Shown: positions 7,795-16,392 of the stretch, one piece after another | Layout of the letters: the number at the start of each line of letters is the position of its first letter | Numbering within the stretch: the stretch's first letter is position 1 | Origin: CAZODA01 sp964578485 | GTDB lineage: Bacteria > Bacteroidota > Bacteroidia > Bacteroidales > Marinilabiliaceae | NCBI GenBank assembly: GCA_964578485.1 | Contig: CAZODA010000049.1 | Span: 1 to 23,341, forward strand | Reading direction: 5' to 3' | Length of the DNA: 23,341 nucleotides | Notes under the pieces: model-generated | Database searches by the model: none | What the model was told of the DNA's origin: nothing | Seen by the model: the letters and a program-made list of their open reading frames with translations, nothing else | Program-made: the position numbers and the translations under genes

Positions 7795-10488
7795 ATGAAG
7801 AAATTAAAATTTATCGTTCTATATTTCCTTGCTTTTATTTGTCAGCTACTTTATGCAGATAAACCTATAATATCTTTGCCTGCAGATTTGCAAACAATGG
7901 TAGATAAAACTATTGAGGTAGAATTATCTGTCAACACAGATTTATCATCTTACGATATTAAAGCTTATACTTTTACAATAGATTACAATGCCAACCTACT
8001 GGAAGTAAAATCTGTAAATCACGAAAGCGCCCTAAAAGATTTTACTAATATAGTAAACATTCAAGAGGCAGGAAGAATTATACTTACAGGTGCCTCAACA
8101 GATAATCTACAAGGAGACGGAACTCTGATAACACTAACTTTTGAAGCTTTAGCGAGAGGGACTGCATCATTGAACTTTATTCAGGCAGAATGTATATTTA
8201 ATGAAGGGCTTCCGCTTGCATCTTACTCAAACGGAAAAATTGTTATTGCAGATAAACCGGCAATAACAATATCTCCAAATACAGCTACTCTGGCCATTGG
8301 AGAAATATTGCAATGCAAGGTAACGGGTAATGGAACTCCACCTTATACCTGGGGGCTTACAAACCCGGAAATAGCAACTGTTTCTGAAGATGGTATTGTA
8401 ACAGCTACAGGACACGGTAAGACTAAAGTTTTCGTACAGGATGATGCAGGATTATATGATATTACAGATGGCTATTTTGATGTGACAGCTATAAAATTAT
8501 ATTTTCCATCCGACCTTCAGGAATGGCAGGGATGGGAAGTTATTATTCCTGTAAAAACCACAGATTTTAGCTCTATCAATGTAAGTTCCGGCCAATTCAC
8601 TCTCAGCTATCGTGCTGATGTATTAAAGTTCTTAGGAACAGAAACAAATAATACAATATTAGAAAATAGCACTATTTCGGCAGGTGAAGTTCAAGATGGA
8701 GTAATGAATCTTGCCTTTGCCTCATCTAATCCTTTGGAAGTAAATGTTGACGATCTCGTTGGTTTACGTTTTATGGTGCTTCCCGGTGCTACAGCTCAAA
8801 GCAATCTCAATTTTTCCAATGTAGTATTTAATGAAGATCTAATTGTAATCACAGAAAACAGCAAGTTCACACCCAAAATACTGCCTACACTTTCAATATC
8901 TCCAACAAGTGCAAACCTTGTAGCAGGTGATTCTATTTTGTTCACTGCAAGTAACGGAAATGAACCCTACACATGGAGTGTAAGTGACGAACGTGTTGCC
9001 AAAATAAATCAGGATGGCTTACTTATAGCTAATGAAGGAGGTGTTACAAGTATTAGCGTTATTGATGTTGTCGGGGCAATTAAAACCATAGCTGATATAC
9101 AAGTATCTGATATAAGAATGTATTTTCCAATTGATACTCTTGAAAGCGTTAATGACCAGACTTTAACACGTTGCTTGGTTGACTCTGTTCCGGCTATGAG
9201 AATGGCTGTTTCATCAATCGAAGGAGAAATATCCGTATCAAACAAAAATATTAAAATATTGGGGATTGAAACCGAAGATTCCTTTACTGATGGATGGCAG
9301 AAAATTATTATCCCTATTTCTGATCAACGTATAAAATTTTATCTCGCCGGATCAACTCCTTTCCGTGATAAAGGAATTGCATTTTATTTAAGCTGCGAAT
9401 TATTAGACGGCTTTAAAGAATATGACCGCAGTGATATTTCATTTCATGATGTAATTGTAAATGAAGGAACGCCAATTGCAATATTCCTTAACGGAAGTCT
9501 TGAAGGAAAGCTTTTTACCGATCAAGATAAAACTATTTGCCTTGGTGAGGATACAGGCGAGCTTATTGCTTACGACACTGAGGATAAGGAAATAAGCAAA
9601 TGGCAAAAACGAATCCGTAAGCTTTCTAATCCATGGATAGATATTGCTAACACTGATAACACTTATATTGATACACCTGATGCAACCGGAGAATGGGAAT
9701 ACAGGGCTGTTATTGATGGTATTCCCACCAAGGTGGCAAACATAATGGTAACAACCATTCCTTCAGTAAGGGGTAAGATAATTGGTGAAAGCGAATTTTG
9801 TAATTTTCCTCAAACATTACGTTATCGCGCCAAAACAAGTCCTAACACAACAGAATACCTCTGGTCTTATCATGGTGAAGGAGTTGTTCTTCATCCAAAT
9901 AAAAACATTTTAGATCTTGAAATCTCAAAAAACATCACAGCGGGTCAACTTGTTATGTACGCAGCTAATCAATGCGGTCTAAGTACTGATTTCCTCAAAC
10001 TTGACCTAAAACCTATGGTTGATGTATCCATCAGCCATGATGAAAACACTTTAACTGCCAATCAGGAAGGAGCAAGCTATCAATGGCTTATTTGTGATGA
10101 AAATAAGAGTATGATAGATGGTGAAACTAATCAATCGTTTACTTCACATAAAAGTGGACACTTTGCTGTTGAAATCAATCTTGATAACTGCATTATTATA
10201 TCAGATTGCTACCCAATTGTAATTACCGATTTTGAACAAAACAGTTTTGCCAATGAAATAATCGTTAATCCAAATCCCACTAAGGGCTTGCTTTTTGTCG
10301 AAATGGGAATAGCATATGCAAAAACTAAAGTTCTAATTAACGATTCTGCGGGAAAGATTATCAGCACACAAAATTTTGAAAACAAAAATTCAATATTGAT
10401 TAATTTACCCGGTCCTAAAGGAATTTATTTTATAACAATTATCACAAATAATAACCAACAAGCCGTGTTGAAAATATTAAAACACTAA
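7795..10488 (+). CDS. T9SS-exported protein with alternating cohesin-like and Ig-like (Big2) domains
   Basis: An 897-residue secreted protein. It has a signal peptide at ~1-21 (MKKLKFIVLYFLAFICQLLYA), a cohesin-like domain at ~23-150, a bacterial Ig-like (Big2) domain at ~153-231 (TPPYTWGLTNPEIATVSEDG), a second cohesin-like domain at ~233-360 and a second Big2 domain at ~363-437 (NEPYTWSVSDERVAKINQDG). A third, more diverged cohesin-like region follows at ~439-571, then PKD/Ig-like segments to ~820 and a T9SS type A sorting domain at ~825-897 (NPNPTKGLLFVEM, then GPKGIYFITII). The three cohesin-like units each end with a related 'fNEg...a...NGs' motif. It follows the dockerin-bearing beta-helix protein by 100 bases with no recognisable TAnnTTTG promoter between them, suggesting one operon. 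A scaffold or adhesin that could bind the neighbour's dockerin is an attractive inference. No enzyme domain is visible. The cohesin assignment is by fold pattern, not search, and is moderate. Confidence 0.82.
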   Translation: MKKLKFIVLYFLAFICQLLYADKPIISLPADLQTMVDKTIEVELSVNTDLSSYDIKAYTFTIDYNANLLEVKSVNHESALKDFTNIVNIQEAGRIILTGASTDNLQGDGTLITLTFEALARGTASLNFIQAECIFNEGLPLASYSNGKIVIADKPAITISPNTATLAIGEILQCKVTGNGTPPYTWGLTNPEIATVSEDGIVTATGHGKTKVFVQDDAGLYDITDGYFDVTAIKLYFPSDLQEWQGWEVIIPVKTTDFSSINVSSGQFTLSYRADVLKFLGTETNNTILENSTISAGEVQDGVMNLAFASSNPLEVNVDDLVGLRFMVLPGATAQSNLNFSNVVFNEDLIVITENSKFTPKILPTLSISPTSANLVAGDSILFTASNGNEPYTWSVSDERVAKINQDGLLIANEGGVTSISVIDVVGAIKTIADIQVSDIRMYFPIDTLESVNDQTLTRCLVDSVPAMRMAVSSIEGEISVSNKNIKILGIETEDSFTDGWQKIIIPISDQRIKFYLAGSTPFRDKGIAFYLSCELLDGFKEYDRSDISFHDVIVNEGTPIAIFLNGSLEGKLFTDQDKTICLGEDTGELIAYDTEDKEISKWQKRIRKLSNPWIDIANTDNTYIDTPDATGEWEYRAVIDGIPTKVANIMVTTIPSVRGKIIGESEFCNFPQTLRYRAKTSPNTTEYLWSYHGEGVVLHPNKNILDLEISKNITAGQLVMYAANQCGLSTDFLKLDLKPMVDVSISHDENTLTANQEGASYQWLICDENKSMIDGETNQSFTSHKSGHFAVEINLDNCIIISDCYPIVITDFEQNSFANEIIVNPNPTKGLLFVEMGIAYAKTKVLINDSAGKIISTQNFENKNSILINLPGPKGIYFITIITNNNQQAVLKILKH

Positions 10489-10562
10489 GCGGTTAAAGTA
10501 TTACACAAATCAAAATTGTTATACAAAAATTTACAATTTGCCAAATTAATATCATTGTAATT

Positions 10563-10600
10563 AAAAAAAACAGGGAGTTAACACTATGATTAACACCCTG
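10563..10600 (-). terminator. Intrinsic terminator of the DUF1593 transcript
   Basis: Arms CAGGGAGTTAA (10571-10581) and TTAACACCCTG (10590-10600) pair with one mismatch around an 8-base loop. Read on the minus strand, the hairpin is followed by eight U (A8 at 10563-10570 on plus). It lies 71 bases beyond the stop of the 333-residue DUF1593 gene. The plus-strand side has no T-run, so it works best for the minus-strand operon. Confidence 0.85.
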
Positions 10601-10670
10601 CTCTCCATCTATTTAACTTAAAACTACTATCTCAACAACACTTTTTCAAATTCTACTGATTTGTCGGACA

Positions 10671-11672
10671 TTATGGCAGCATCCAAGTTGCACGTTCTTT
10701 AAATTCCTTTTGAAAATCAGTTGCCCATTTAGAAATAGTTGACCTTCCGGGACCGTCAATATAGTGTTTTGTTGAGTCAACACGGATATATTGTCCTCCC
10801 CAGCTTGGCTGTGTAGGATCCTCCGGATCGTTAATACCACGCTTAGCACTTATCAGATAAAGAAAAGATGGTGAATCACCCTCTATTACGCCCTGTCCGG
10901 CAATTGCTCCGGGCGGATAAATTTCACCAAGCGCACCATGATTATTTATTATATTTTTCTCAAGCCATAAACGATCATCAACTCCAAACATACCTTGATA
11001 AGTATATTTAGACTCAATAATAAAGAGATCAGGGAAATTTGATCTAAGCCAACTATGGGTGGCATCCTGACAGGCGATAAGAAAAATACGAAGCTTATTT
11101 ATGAACTCTTTAAATTCTTTTTCACCACGTGAATTCTGTACTTGCCATATCGCCTGTGCTATTTCCCGTGGGCCTCCCCACACACAAATATAAATCGGCC
11201 GCAGATCAGGTTTATCAGCCAATGCTACAATGGCATTTGAAGCTTCACTATCTTTTCCTTCTCCTATTATCTCTTCCCACGACTGCTTATCGCAGCCCCA
11301 TTTAATATTTATATTATGATTATTACCCAAACCTTCATAGGTAATTGAACGTAAATAGTCGGCATCTGGATAATTAGGGTCCCTTTTTTTAAGATTAGAT
11401 TCAACCTCCTCATATTTATCAATTACAGTCAGAATGTTTTTCTTTTCAGCTACCATATCAAAAGTAGCTGCGGAAGCAATTAAGGCTTCAACATCAAATT
11501 CATTTGAATACAATAAAAACCTCACCATCGACTGCACATCATCAGGATCACTGTTTATAACTGGAATTGGTGGAAAATCTGTGGAAATTATCACCCTATA
11601 CTTTTCTGAGCCCACGTCATTGGCAAAAAAGAAAATTGCAATAATTATTACAACTAAATTCTTCATCTTCAT
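10671..11672 (-). CDS. DUF1593 (Sde182 nucleoside-hydrolase-like) secreted protein, short form
   Basis: A 333-residue protein with a signal peptide (~1-22, MKMKNLVVIIIAIFFFANDVG) and a single DUF1593 domain, which has a nucleoside-hydrolase-like fold and is named after the cellulose-binding protein Sde182. The N-terminal acidic cluster expected of that fold is present as STDF (30-33) and SDPDD (41-45), followed by VQSMVRFLLYSNEFDVEALI. Further family segments are YICVWGGPREIAQAIWQV and GVIEGDSPSFLYLI. The loop between TD and DD is five residues longer than in the neighbouring paralogue. Unlike that paralogue it ends right after the DUF1593 core, with no C-terminal Ig-like domain. Its ATG overlaps the upstream gene's stop by four bases (ATGA), so the two are translationally coupled. 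A glycan or glycoside-related hydrolase function is only inferred from the fold. Confidence 0.85.
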   Translation of the reverse strand: MKMKNLVVIIIAIFFFANDVGSEKYRVIISTDFPPIPVINSDPDDVQSMVRFLLYSNEFDVEALIASAATFDMVAEKKNILTVIDKYEEVESNLKKRDPNYPDADYLRSITYEGLGNNHNINIKWGCDKQSWEEIIGEGKDSEASNAIVALADKPDLRPIYICVWGGPREIAQAIWQVQNSRGEKEFKEFINKLRIFLIACQDATHSWLRSNFPDLFIIESKYTYQGMFGVDDRLWLEKNIINNHGALGEIYPPGAIAGQGVIEGDSPSFLYLISAKRGINDPEDPTQPSWGGQYIRVDSTKHYIDGPGRSTISKWATDFQKEFKERATWMLP

Positions 11673-13066
11673 TCTGTTGATTTTATTATAATTCTACGGT
11701 AGCTCGTTAAAGCAGGCGCACCGTCATCAGTTACTTCACATATAATATGTATGGTTTTTCCGGCTGAATCTGATGGAAGCTTAAAATTAATAATATCCGA
11801 ATTAGCGTTCTGTATTTTTACTTCATTGCCATAATTGCCTGCTTCCGGCAAAATCCACCAATTAAATTTTAAATTATTATTATCCTTGTCATAAGATTTA
11901 GAAGCATCAAGAACTATCGACTGCCCTTGTTTTCTTTCCAAATAAATCGGACTAAGCTTATTGTCCCCGTTTATTATTACCACCGGGTTTCGATTTCCTG
12001 ACCCTGTATCTGCCCAATTCATACGAGCGACAAAATCGTTAAAAACAGCAGGATAAAAATAAGATGCATATTTTGAACTTATCTCATATGCTTCACCCTT
12101 ATGATTTGTATGTGCAAATGTCAGTTCGTCGGGACCGATTTCCCACACAAAATAACCACCCCAACCAATCTGATCAGGAACTAAAGGATCGTTTAATCCA
12201 TTTGGCATTACATGAAAAAAGGATGGACTATCTCCTTCAACCCCAAATTTGTATTTAGGATATACTTTTCCAAGATTCCCCTTAGTCTGAATATTTTCCT
12301 CATATTCACTCCAATGACTCCTTCCAGTGTCATTTTGAAATTTCCATGCACATTCATCCCATATAAACAAAAGGTCTTTCTCAAATTCTTTTCTCATCCA
12401 TTGATGAGAACTAATATCAAAGGGTGTTCCTCCAATATATGATCTATCCTGATCTGTTACTGCAAATGTTGGAATCTTCTGTAAAAAGTTCTTTAACTCA
12501 TCAGTATTTTTCTCCTGCTTTACCTGCCAGATAGCTTGCGCAAGAGTGTTTCCACCACCCCAAATTAAAATCCATAAGGGACGTTCATCGTCTTCTTCAG
12601 CCAACTGAATTATCAAATTACTCCCAGCAGAAATATTGTTTTCTCCAAGTTTGTCTATGCCCCTTTTACGACTTCCAAATACAGTTCGTTCACGTAGGTA
12701 ATCAGGACTTGGCCAATAAGCAATATACTGTTGTTCTTCATCATTATTAAAACCTTCCTGTCCCGAACGTTTCATTAGATTTGGCAAATCCCTTTCATAA
12801 GCATCAATAGCATCATGAATCAATTGAAAAAAATCATCACGAACTTCATCCAAACTCCATCCGGTAGTGTATATTAAACCCTCTATTTCAAACATATCGG
12901 CATAAACAAGAAGCCTGACCAAGGATTCGCTATCATCGGTTTCCCATGTCGAAATATCAGTTAAAACCACAATACGCGGTTTTAAAATATTACCTTCCTG
13001 AACCTGACCCTCCAACAATAGAGTCGTCATCAAGAACAGGATTAATATTATTTTTTTTACTTTCAT
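11669..13066 (-). CDS. DUF1593 (Sde182-like) secreted protein with C-terminal Ig-like domain
   Basis: I choose the ATG at 13066 (465 residues), which begins with a signal peptide (MKVKKIILILFLMTTLLLEG). An in-frame ATG at 13078 adds four residues, and the longest frame reaches 13156 but puts an unlikely polar extension before the signal. The nucleoside-hydrolase-like domain (~30-345) shows LTDISTWETDDSESLVRLLVY (36TD and 44DD), LWILIWGGGNTLAQAIWQV and FGVEGDSPSFFHVMPNGLNDP. Residues ~358-465 form an Ig-like C-terminal domain of the Sde182 type (NWWILPEAG, then IHIICEVTDDGAP). It is a full-length family member and the long paralogue of the gene that follows it with a 4-base overlap. It lies 95 bases after the CreD-like gene on the same strand. 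Exported, probably periplasmic or surface; substrate unknown. Confidence 0.86.
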   Translation of the reverse strand: MKVKKIILILFLMTTLLLEGQVQEGNILKPRIVVLTDISTWETDDSESLVRLLVYADMFEIEGLIYTTGWSLDEVRDDFFQLIHDAIDAYERDLPNLMKRSGQEGFNNDEEQQYIAYWPSPDYLRERTVFGSRKRGIDKLGENNISAGSNLIIQLAEEDDERPLWILIWGGGNTLAQAIWQVKQEKNTDELKNFLQKIPTFAVTDQDRSYIGGTPFDISSHQWMRKEFEKDLLFIWDECAWKFQNDTGRSHWSEYEENIQTKGNLGKVYPKYKFGVEGDSPSFFHVMPNGLNDPLVPDQIGWGGYFVWEIGPDELTFAHTNHKGEAYEISSKYASYFYPAVFNDFVARMNWADTGSGNRNPVVIINGDNKLSPIYLERKQGQSIVLDASKSYDKDNNNLKFNWWILPEAGNYGNEVKIQNANSDIINFKLPSDSAGKTIHIICEVTDDGAPALTSYRRIIIKSTE

Positions 13067-13161
13067 TTTCTTAGTCATAAAATTTACGGAAATTAATGGT
13101 GAAATTGTATTTTGTGCCATAGATCTTGTCTTTTTAAAACCATGAGGTAAGAACAAGTTTC

Positions 13162-14484
13162 CTATTTTGTTTCTTCAATATTCGCATTATACCAATCAAT
13201 TTTTCTGGAAAAATACATCACAATAGCCAGGATAATAAAAATTCCTATACTGCCTATTAGCAAAGCATAATCCTGAAGTTGTATTATCACAAAAACAAAT
13301 GAATATAACAAAGCAAGAATACCTATAGTTAATATAGTTAAATTCTTTGATTTCAAAATAGCTCGAACATATCCGGCAATAAGCAAAAGTGTTGCTAGAG
13401 CTGAAATAATAAATGCAAAATTAAATCTCAAATATTCTGATATTGAGAGTAAAAGAGTAAAGAAAATCATTAAAGTAATTCCGACAAGTATGTATTGAAT
13501 TGGGTGGATAAATTTCCTGTTTAAAACTTCAATAAAGAAAAACACTAAGAAGGTAAATACAACAAATAATTTGGCATATTTAACAGATCTATCAGTTTTT
13601 TGGTAATTATCAACCGGAAGCAACAGGTCTATACCAAAAGAAGAACCCATTGTTGAGTGTCGGTTGCCTGTCCACATTTGAGGAAAATTGCGGTTTAAAT
13701 GAAGAACATTCCAATCGGCCGTAAAACCTTTATCACTCACTTCTCTGTTTTCAGGAAGAAAGGCCCCGTTAAAGCTCGGATTTGGCCACACTGAAGTTAG
13801 TTGAACATTTGTAACCTTCCCTACAGGAGTAAAATATAATAATTGACTTCCCTTTAAATGCAACTCCAAACTAAAATTATAAGAGCTGCCATTTGCAGGA
13901 TTTAAATCTAATGCGGCATTAATACCATTTTCAACCACATCTTTTGATGCCACCCCGGGATTAAAAGAAACTTTTTCTTTATTCCATTCCAAAGCTATTT
14001 CATCTTTAATCCCTTTAAGATCATTTATTCCTATTACAAATTCTGCTTTATCAAAAAGAATGTTCTCCGCTGCTATATCCAATACTGATAAATCAAGATC
14101 ATTAAAGGCTCCTGAAATGTGAAGCTGAGAATTATACACAATAACTTCATAGATGCCTCTATATCTTTTTTGGGGATAAATTTCTCCTGAAATATTCAAA
14201 GAGCTTGGTAAAATATGTATATACTCTTTAATCTGAATAATTCTCTCCGTAGAATCTATCCTTGAAAACTCTTTAACATGCTTATAATAAGGTACTGAAA
14301 CATAGGGACCAGAAATTATCTGTTCACCTCCCCATTTTGAGCTTACTTCATTAATAGCCAGATTTTGTGTCCATTCCCTTTCTTCAACCAAACTTCTAAT
14401 CATTACGGTAGGAATAAGAAATAGAAGAGTGATAATTAAGATGGTCACTAACTTGAAATACAAGTTGTTTTTAAAAGTTTTCAT
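13162..14484 (-). CDS. creD: CreD-like inner membrane protein
   Basis: From the ATG at 14484 the product is 440 residues, near the usual CreD length; the longer frame to 14514 adds a weak N-terminal extension. The family pattern is clear. An N-terminal membrane helix (FKLVTILIITLLFLIPTVMI) is followed by EEREWTQNLAINEVSSKWGGEQIISGPYVSVPY, then a ~270-residue periplasmic domain containing SVWPNPSFNGAFLPENREV and FSADW-like FTADWNVLHLNRNFPQ. The last ~140 residues hold about six closely packed membrane helices. E. coli CreD belongs to the CreBC regulon and affects colicin tolerance and envelope properties, but its molecular role is unclear. No CreBC pair is present here. It is the first gene of the minus-strand cluster and is divergent from the ABC importer. 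Confidence 0.88.
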   Translation of the reverse strand: MKTFKNNLYFKLVTILIITLLFLIPTVMIRSLVEEREWTQNLAINEVSSKWGGEQIISGPYVSVPYYKHVKEFSRIDSTERIIQIKEYIHILPSSLNISGEIYPQKRYRGIYEVIVYNSQLHISGAFNDLDLSVLDIAAENILFDKAEFVIGINDLKGIKDEIALEWNKEKVSFNPGVASKDVVENGINAALDLNPANGSSYNFSLELHLKGSQLLYFTPVGKVTNVQLTSVWPNPSFNGAFLPENREVSDKGFTADWNVLHLNRNFPQMWTGNRHSTMGSSFGIDLLLPVDNYQKTDRSVKYAKLFVVFTFLVFFFIEVLNRKFIHPIQYILVGITLMIFFTLLLSISEYLRFNFAFIISALATLLLIAGYVRAILKSKNLTILTIGILALLYSFVFVIIQLQDYALLIGSIGIFIILAIVMYFSRKIDWYNANIEETK

Positions 14485-14646
14485 ATCAAGATTTATAAAA
14501 ATTTCAATTATCAATTTTAACTAACAAAAGAACTTACAATTAACGAAAGTACTACATTTGTTTTCCAATAACTATACCAAAAACTTTAAATTTTTAAAGA
14601 ATACAAGCATGGCAATTATAAAAGTTTAAGCAAATAATATATTCAC

Positions 14647-14676
14647 TTGCATGAAGCAAAAATTAACGTAGTTTTG
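14647..14676 (+). promoter_or_regulatory. Bacteroidetes-type promoter of the ABC importer operon
   Basis: TTG at 14647-14649 and TAGTTTTG at 14669-14676 are separated by 19 bp, matching the Bacteroidetes -33 TTG / -7 TAnnTTTG arrangement. Transcription would start near 14681-14684, about 10-15 nt before the lipoprotein ATG. That short leader leaves no room for a riboswitch. Confidence 0.65.
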
Positions 14677-14693
14677 TTTTACAATTTATTTTT

Positions 14694-15656
14694 ATGATGC
14701 GATATAAAATATTACCGGCATTTATTTTGCTTTTTAGCTTAGCATGCTGTACCGGCTCAAAAAGACATAGTGACAAGATAGTCCTTGCCACTCTTAAAGG
14801 CCCCTCATCAGTAGGTATGATCAAAATGATCGACAGTTTGAATAAGGCTGAAACAAGTAAAATTGAAATTCAAATTCTGAACGAACCCATTCAGGTTCGC
14901 AAAATGATGCTTGACGGGACAGCCCAGCTTGCTGTATTACCGACCACTATGGCTTCCATTTTATACAACAAGGGACTGAAATATAAAATAGCAGCTATCC
15001 CTGTGTGGGGCACCCTACATCTATATGGCACTGATACAACTATAAGTCGCTGGTCTGATTTAAAAGGTAAAACAGTAAATCTTATGGCAAAAGGTATGAC
15101 TCCTGATGTTTTATTCAGATATCTTTTAGAAGCCAATGGTCTTACACCCGGTGAAGATGTAATACTTGATTATCGTTTTCCCACTCATATAGATTTAGCA
15201 AATGCTATGGCTGCCGAACAAGCTTCTCTTGGAGTTATTTCTGAACCAACTGCAAGCATACTAATGCAAAAGAACAGTAATATTAAAGTGTTAATAGATC
15301 TAAATGAAGCTTGGAAGCAAGTTCTTAATATACCAATAGCTCAGACAGCCCTAATGATTGAGGATGAGTTACTCCGGTCTAGGCCTCAATTGCTTGAAGA
15401 CCTGCTCAAAAGTTACAGCCATTCTACATGGTGGGTAAATCAATACCCCGACAGTGCTGCAATACTAACAGTTAAATACGGAATTTTACCTGATATAGAA
15501 ATAGTAACAGGGTCTATCCCCCGTTCAAATCTTATGTTTGAAAGAGCCTGGCAAGTTCGCGAAAGCGTAACAGCCTATCTAAAAGTGTTTTACGATATGG
15601 ATCCCGATATAGTAGGAAATAAGATGCCTGATGAAGAATTTTTTTACACGAAATAG
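14694..15656 (+). CDS. ABC importer substrate-binding lipoprotein (SsuA/TauA/NMT1-like)
   Basis: A 320-residue periplasmic binding protein of the type II fold used by sulfonate, taurine, nitrate and thiamine-precursor importers. The N-terminus is a lipoprotein signal (MMRYKILPAFILLFSLACC) with Cys18 or Cys19 as the lipidated residue. Typical segments are KIVLATLKGPSSVGMIKMID, LDGTAQLAVLPTTMASILY, WSDLKGKTVNLMAKGMTPDVLFRYLL and EPTASILM. The start is one of two adjacent ATGs at 14694 and 14697. The permease gene begins inside its last 26 bases, so the two are co-translated. The substrate cannot be read from the sequence; no thiamine, sulfonate or nitrate gene is adjacent and no TPP element is visible upstream. 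Confidence 0.9.
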   Translation: MMRYKILPAFILLFSLACCTGSKRHSDKIVLATLKGPSSVGMIKMIDSLNKAETSKIEIQILNEPIQVRKMMLDGTAQLAVLPTTMASILYNKGLKYKIAAIPVWGTLHLYGTDTTISRWSDLKGKTVNLMAKGMTPDVLFRYLLEANGLTPGEDVILDYRFPTHIDLANAMAAEQASLGVISEPTASILMQKNSNIKVLIDLNEAWKQVLNIPIAQTALMIEDELLRSRPQLLEDLLKSYSHSTWWVNQYPDSAAILTVKYGILPDIEIVTGSIPRSNLMFERAWQVRESVTAYLKVFYDMDPDIVGNKMPDEEFFYTK

Positions 15657-16392
15657 AATCATAGCCATAAGCTCCGTTGCATTTATGCTAATATTATGGA
15701 AGCTACTGGCCATATATTTTGATTCCGAATTTATTCTCCCACATCCGGAAAACATAATATTAAAAACTTTTAAATTATTTGCTGACGGTGATTTTTTGGT
15801 AATCGTGGGATCTACTGTAATACGAGGGATGGTTGGCTTTGTAGTATCATTGGTAATGGCACTCGTATTGGGAACTTTTGCAGGGCTAAACAGTAGTTTC
15901 TATGCTTTTCTACAACCCATTCTCGTTACCTTACGTTCTACACCGGTGGTGGCAATTATTCTTTTAGCCCTCATATGGTTCAGCAGTAGCTCTGTACCTA
16001 TCTTCATTGCGATAATTACCATGTTTCCGCTTATTTGCATCAACATAATCGATGGAATAAAAAATATAGATAGGCAATTGGTTGAAATGGCAAATATTTA
16101 TAGAATAAGCCTTTATCGCCTAATTACAAAGGTCTATGCCCCGGCCATCATCCCCTTTATATTTAGCGGTTCATCAGCTGCACTTGGCATAGGTTGGCGA
16201 GCAATAATTATTGGTGAAGTATTGAGTCAGCCCAGGTTTGGCATAGGTACGGTAATGCATTCGGCCCAAACCTTCCTTAATGTAGATATAGTTATAGCAT
16301 GGACCATTATAGCTGTTCTGATAAGTTATATCTTTGAAAGAGTTATACGAGGGATACAAAGGAAAATTGTAATTTGGGAGGATGAAGAATGA
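15631..16392 (+). CDS. ABC importer permease (SsuC/TauC/NrtB-like)
   Basis: A 253-residue inner-membrane permease of the BPD_transp_1 (MetI-like) fold. About six membrane helices are visible, beginning with IIAISSVAFMLILWKLLAIYF. The conserved EAA-type cytoplasmic loop that docks the ATPase is at ~151-180 (EMANIYRISLYRLITKVYAP), followed by GWRAIIIGEVLSQPRFGIG, a signature of the SsuC/TauC group. Another group hallmark is LVTLRSTPVVAIILLALIWF. The gene overlaps the lipoprotein gene by 26 bases and the ATPase gene by 4 bases (ATGA), which secures the three-gene unit. It forms the membrane pore, presumably as a homodimer. Confidence 0.93.
   Translation: MKNFFTRNRIIAISSVAFMLILWKLLAIYFDSEFILPHPENIILKTFKLFADGDFLVIVGSTVIRGMVGFVVSLVMALVLGTFAGLNSSFYAFLQPILVTLRSTPVVAIILLALIWFSSSSVPIFIAIITMFPLICINIIDGIKNIDRQLVEMANIYRISLYRLITKVYAPAIIPFIFSGSSAALGIGWRAIIIGEVLSQPRFGIGTVMHSAQTFLNVDIVIAWTIIAVLISYIFERVIRGIQRKIVIWEDEE

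Noticed and set aside
10571..10600. Terminator for the plus-strand cohesin-like gene
   Set aside because: The hairpin is followed on the plus strand by mixed sequence without a T-run; the A8 before it serves the minus strand only. A weak plus-strand role cannot be excluded.
10646..10849. Small minus-strand gene overlapping the DUF1593 stop
   Set aside because: It is an out-of-frame shadow of the short DUF1593 gene with no start context or recognisable features.
14515..14693. Riboswitch (such as TPP) controlling the ABC importer
   Set aside because: No TPP core such as CTGAGA is seen and the predicted leader is only about 10-15 nt.
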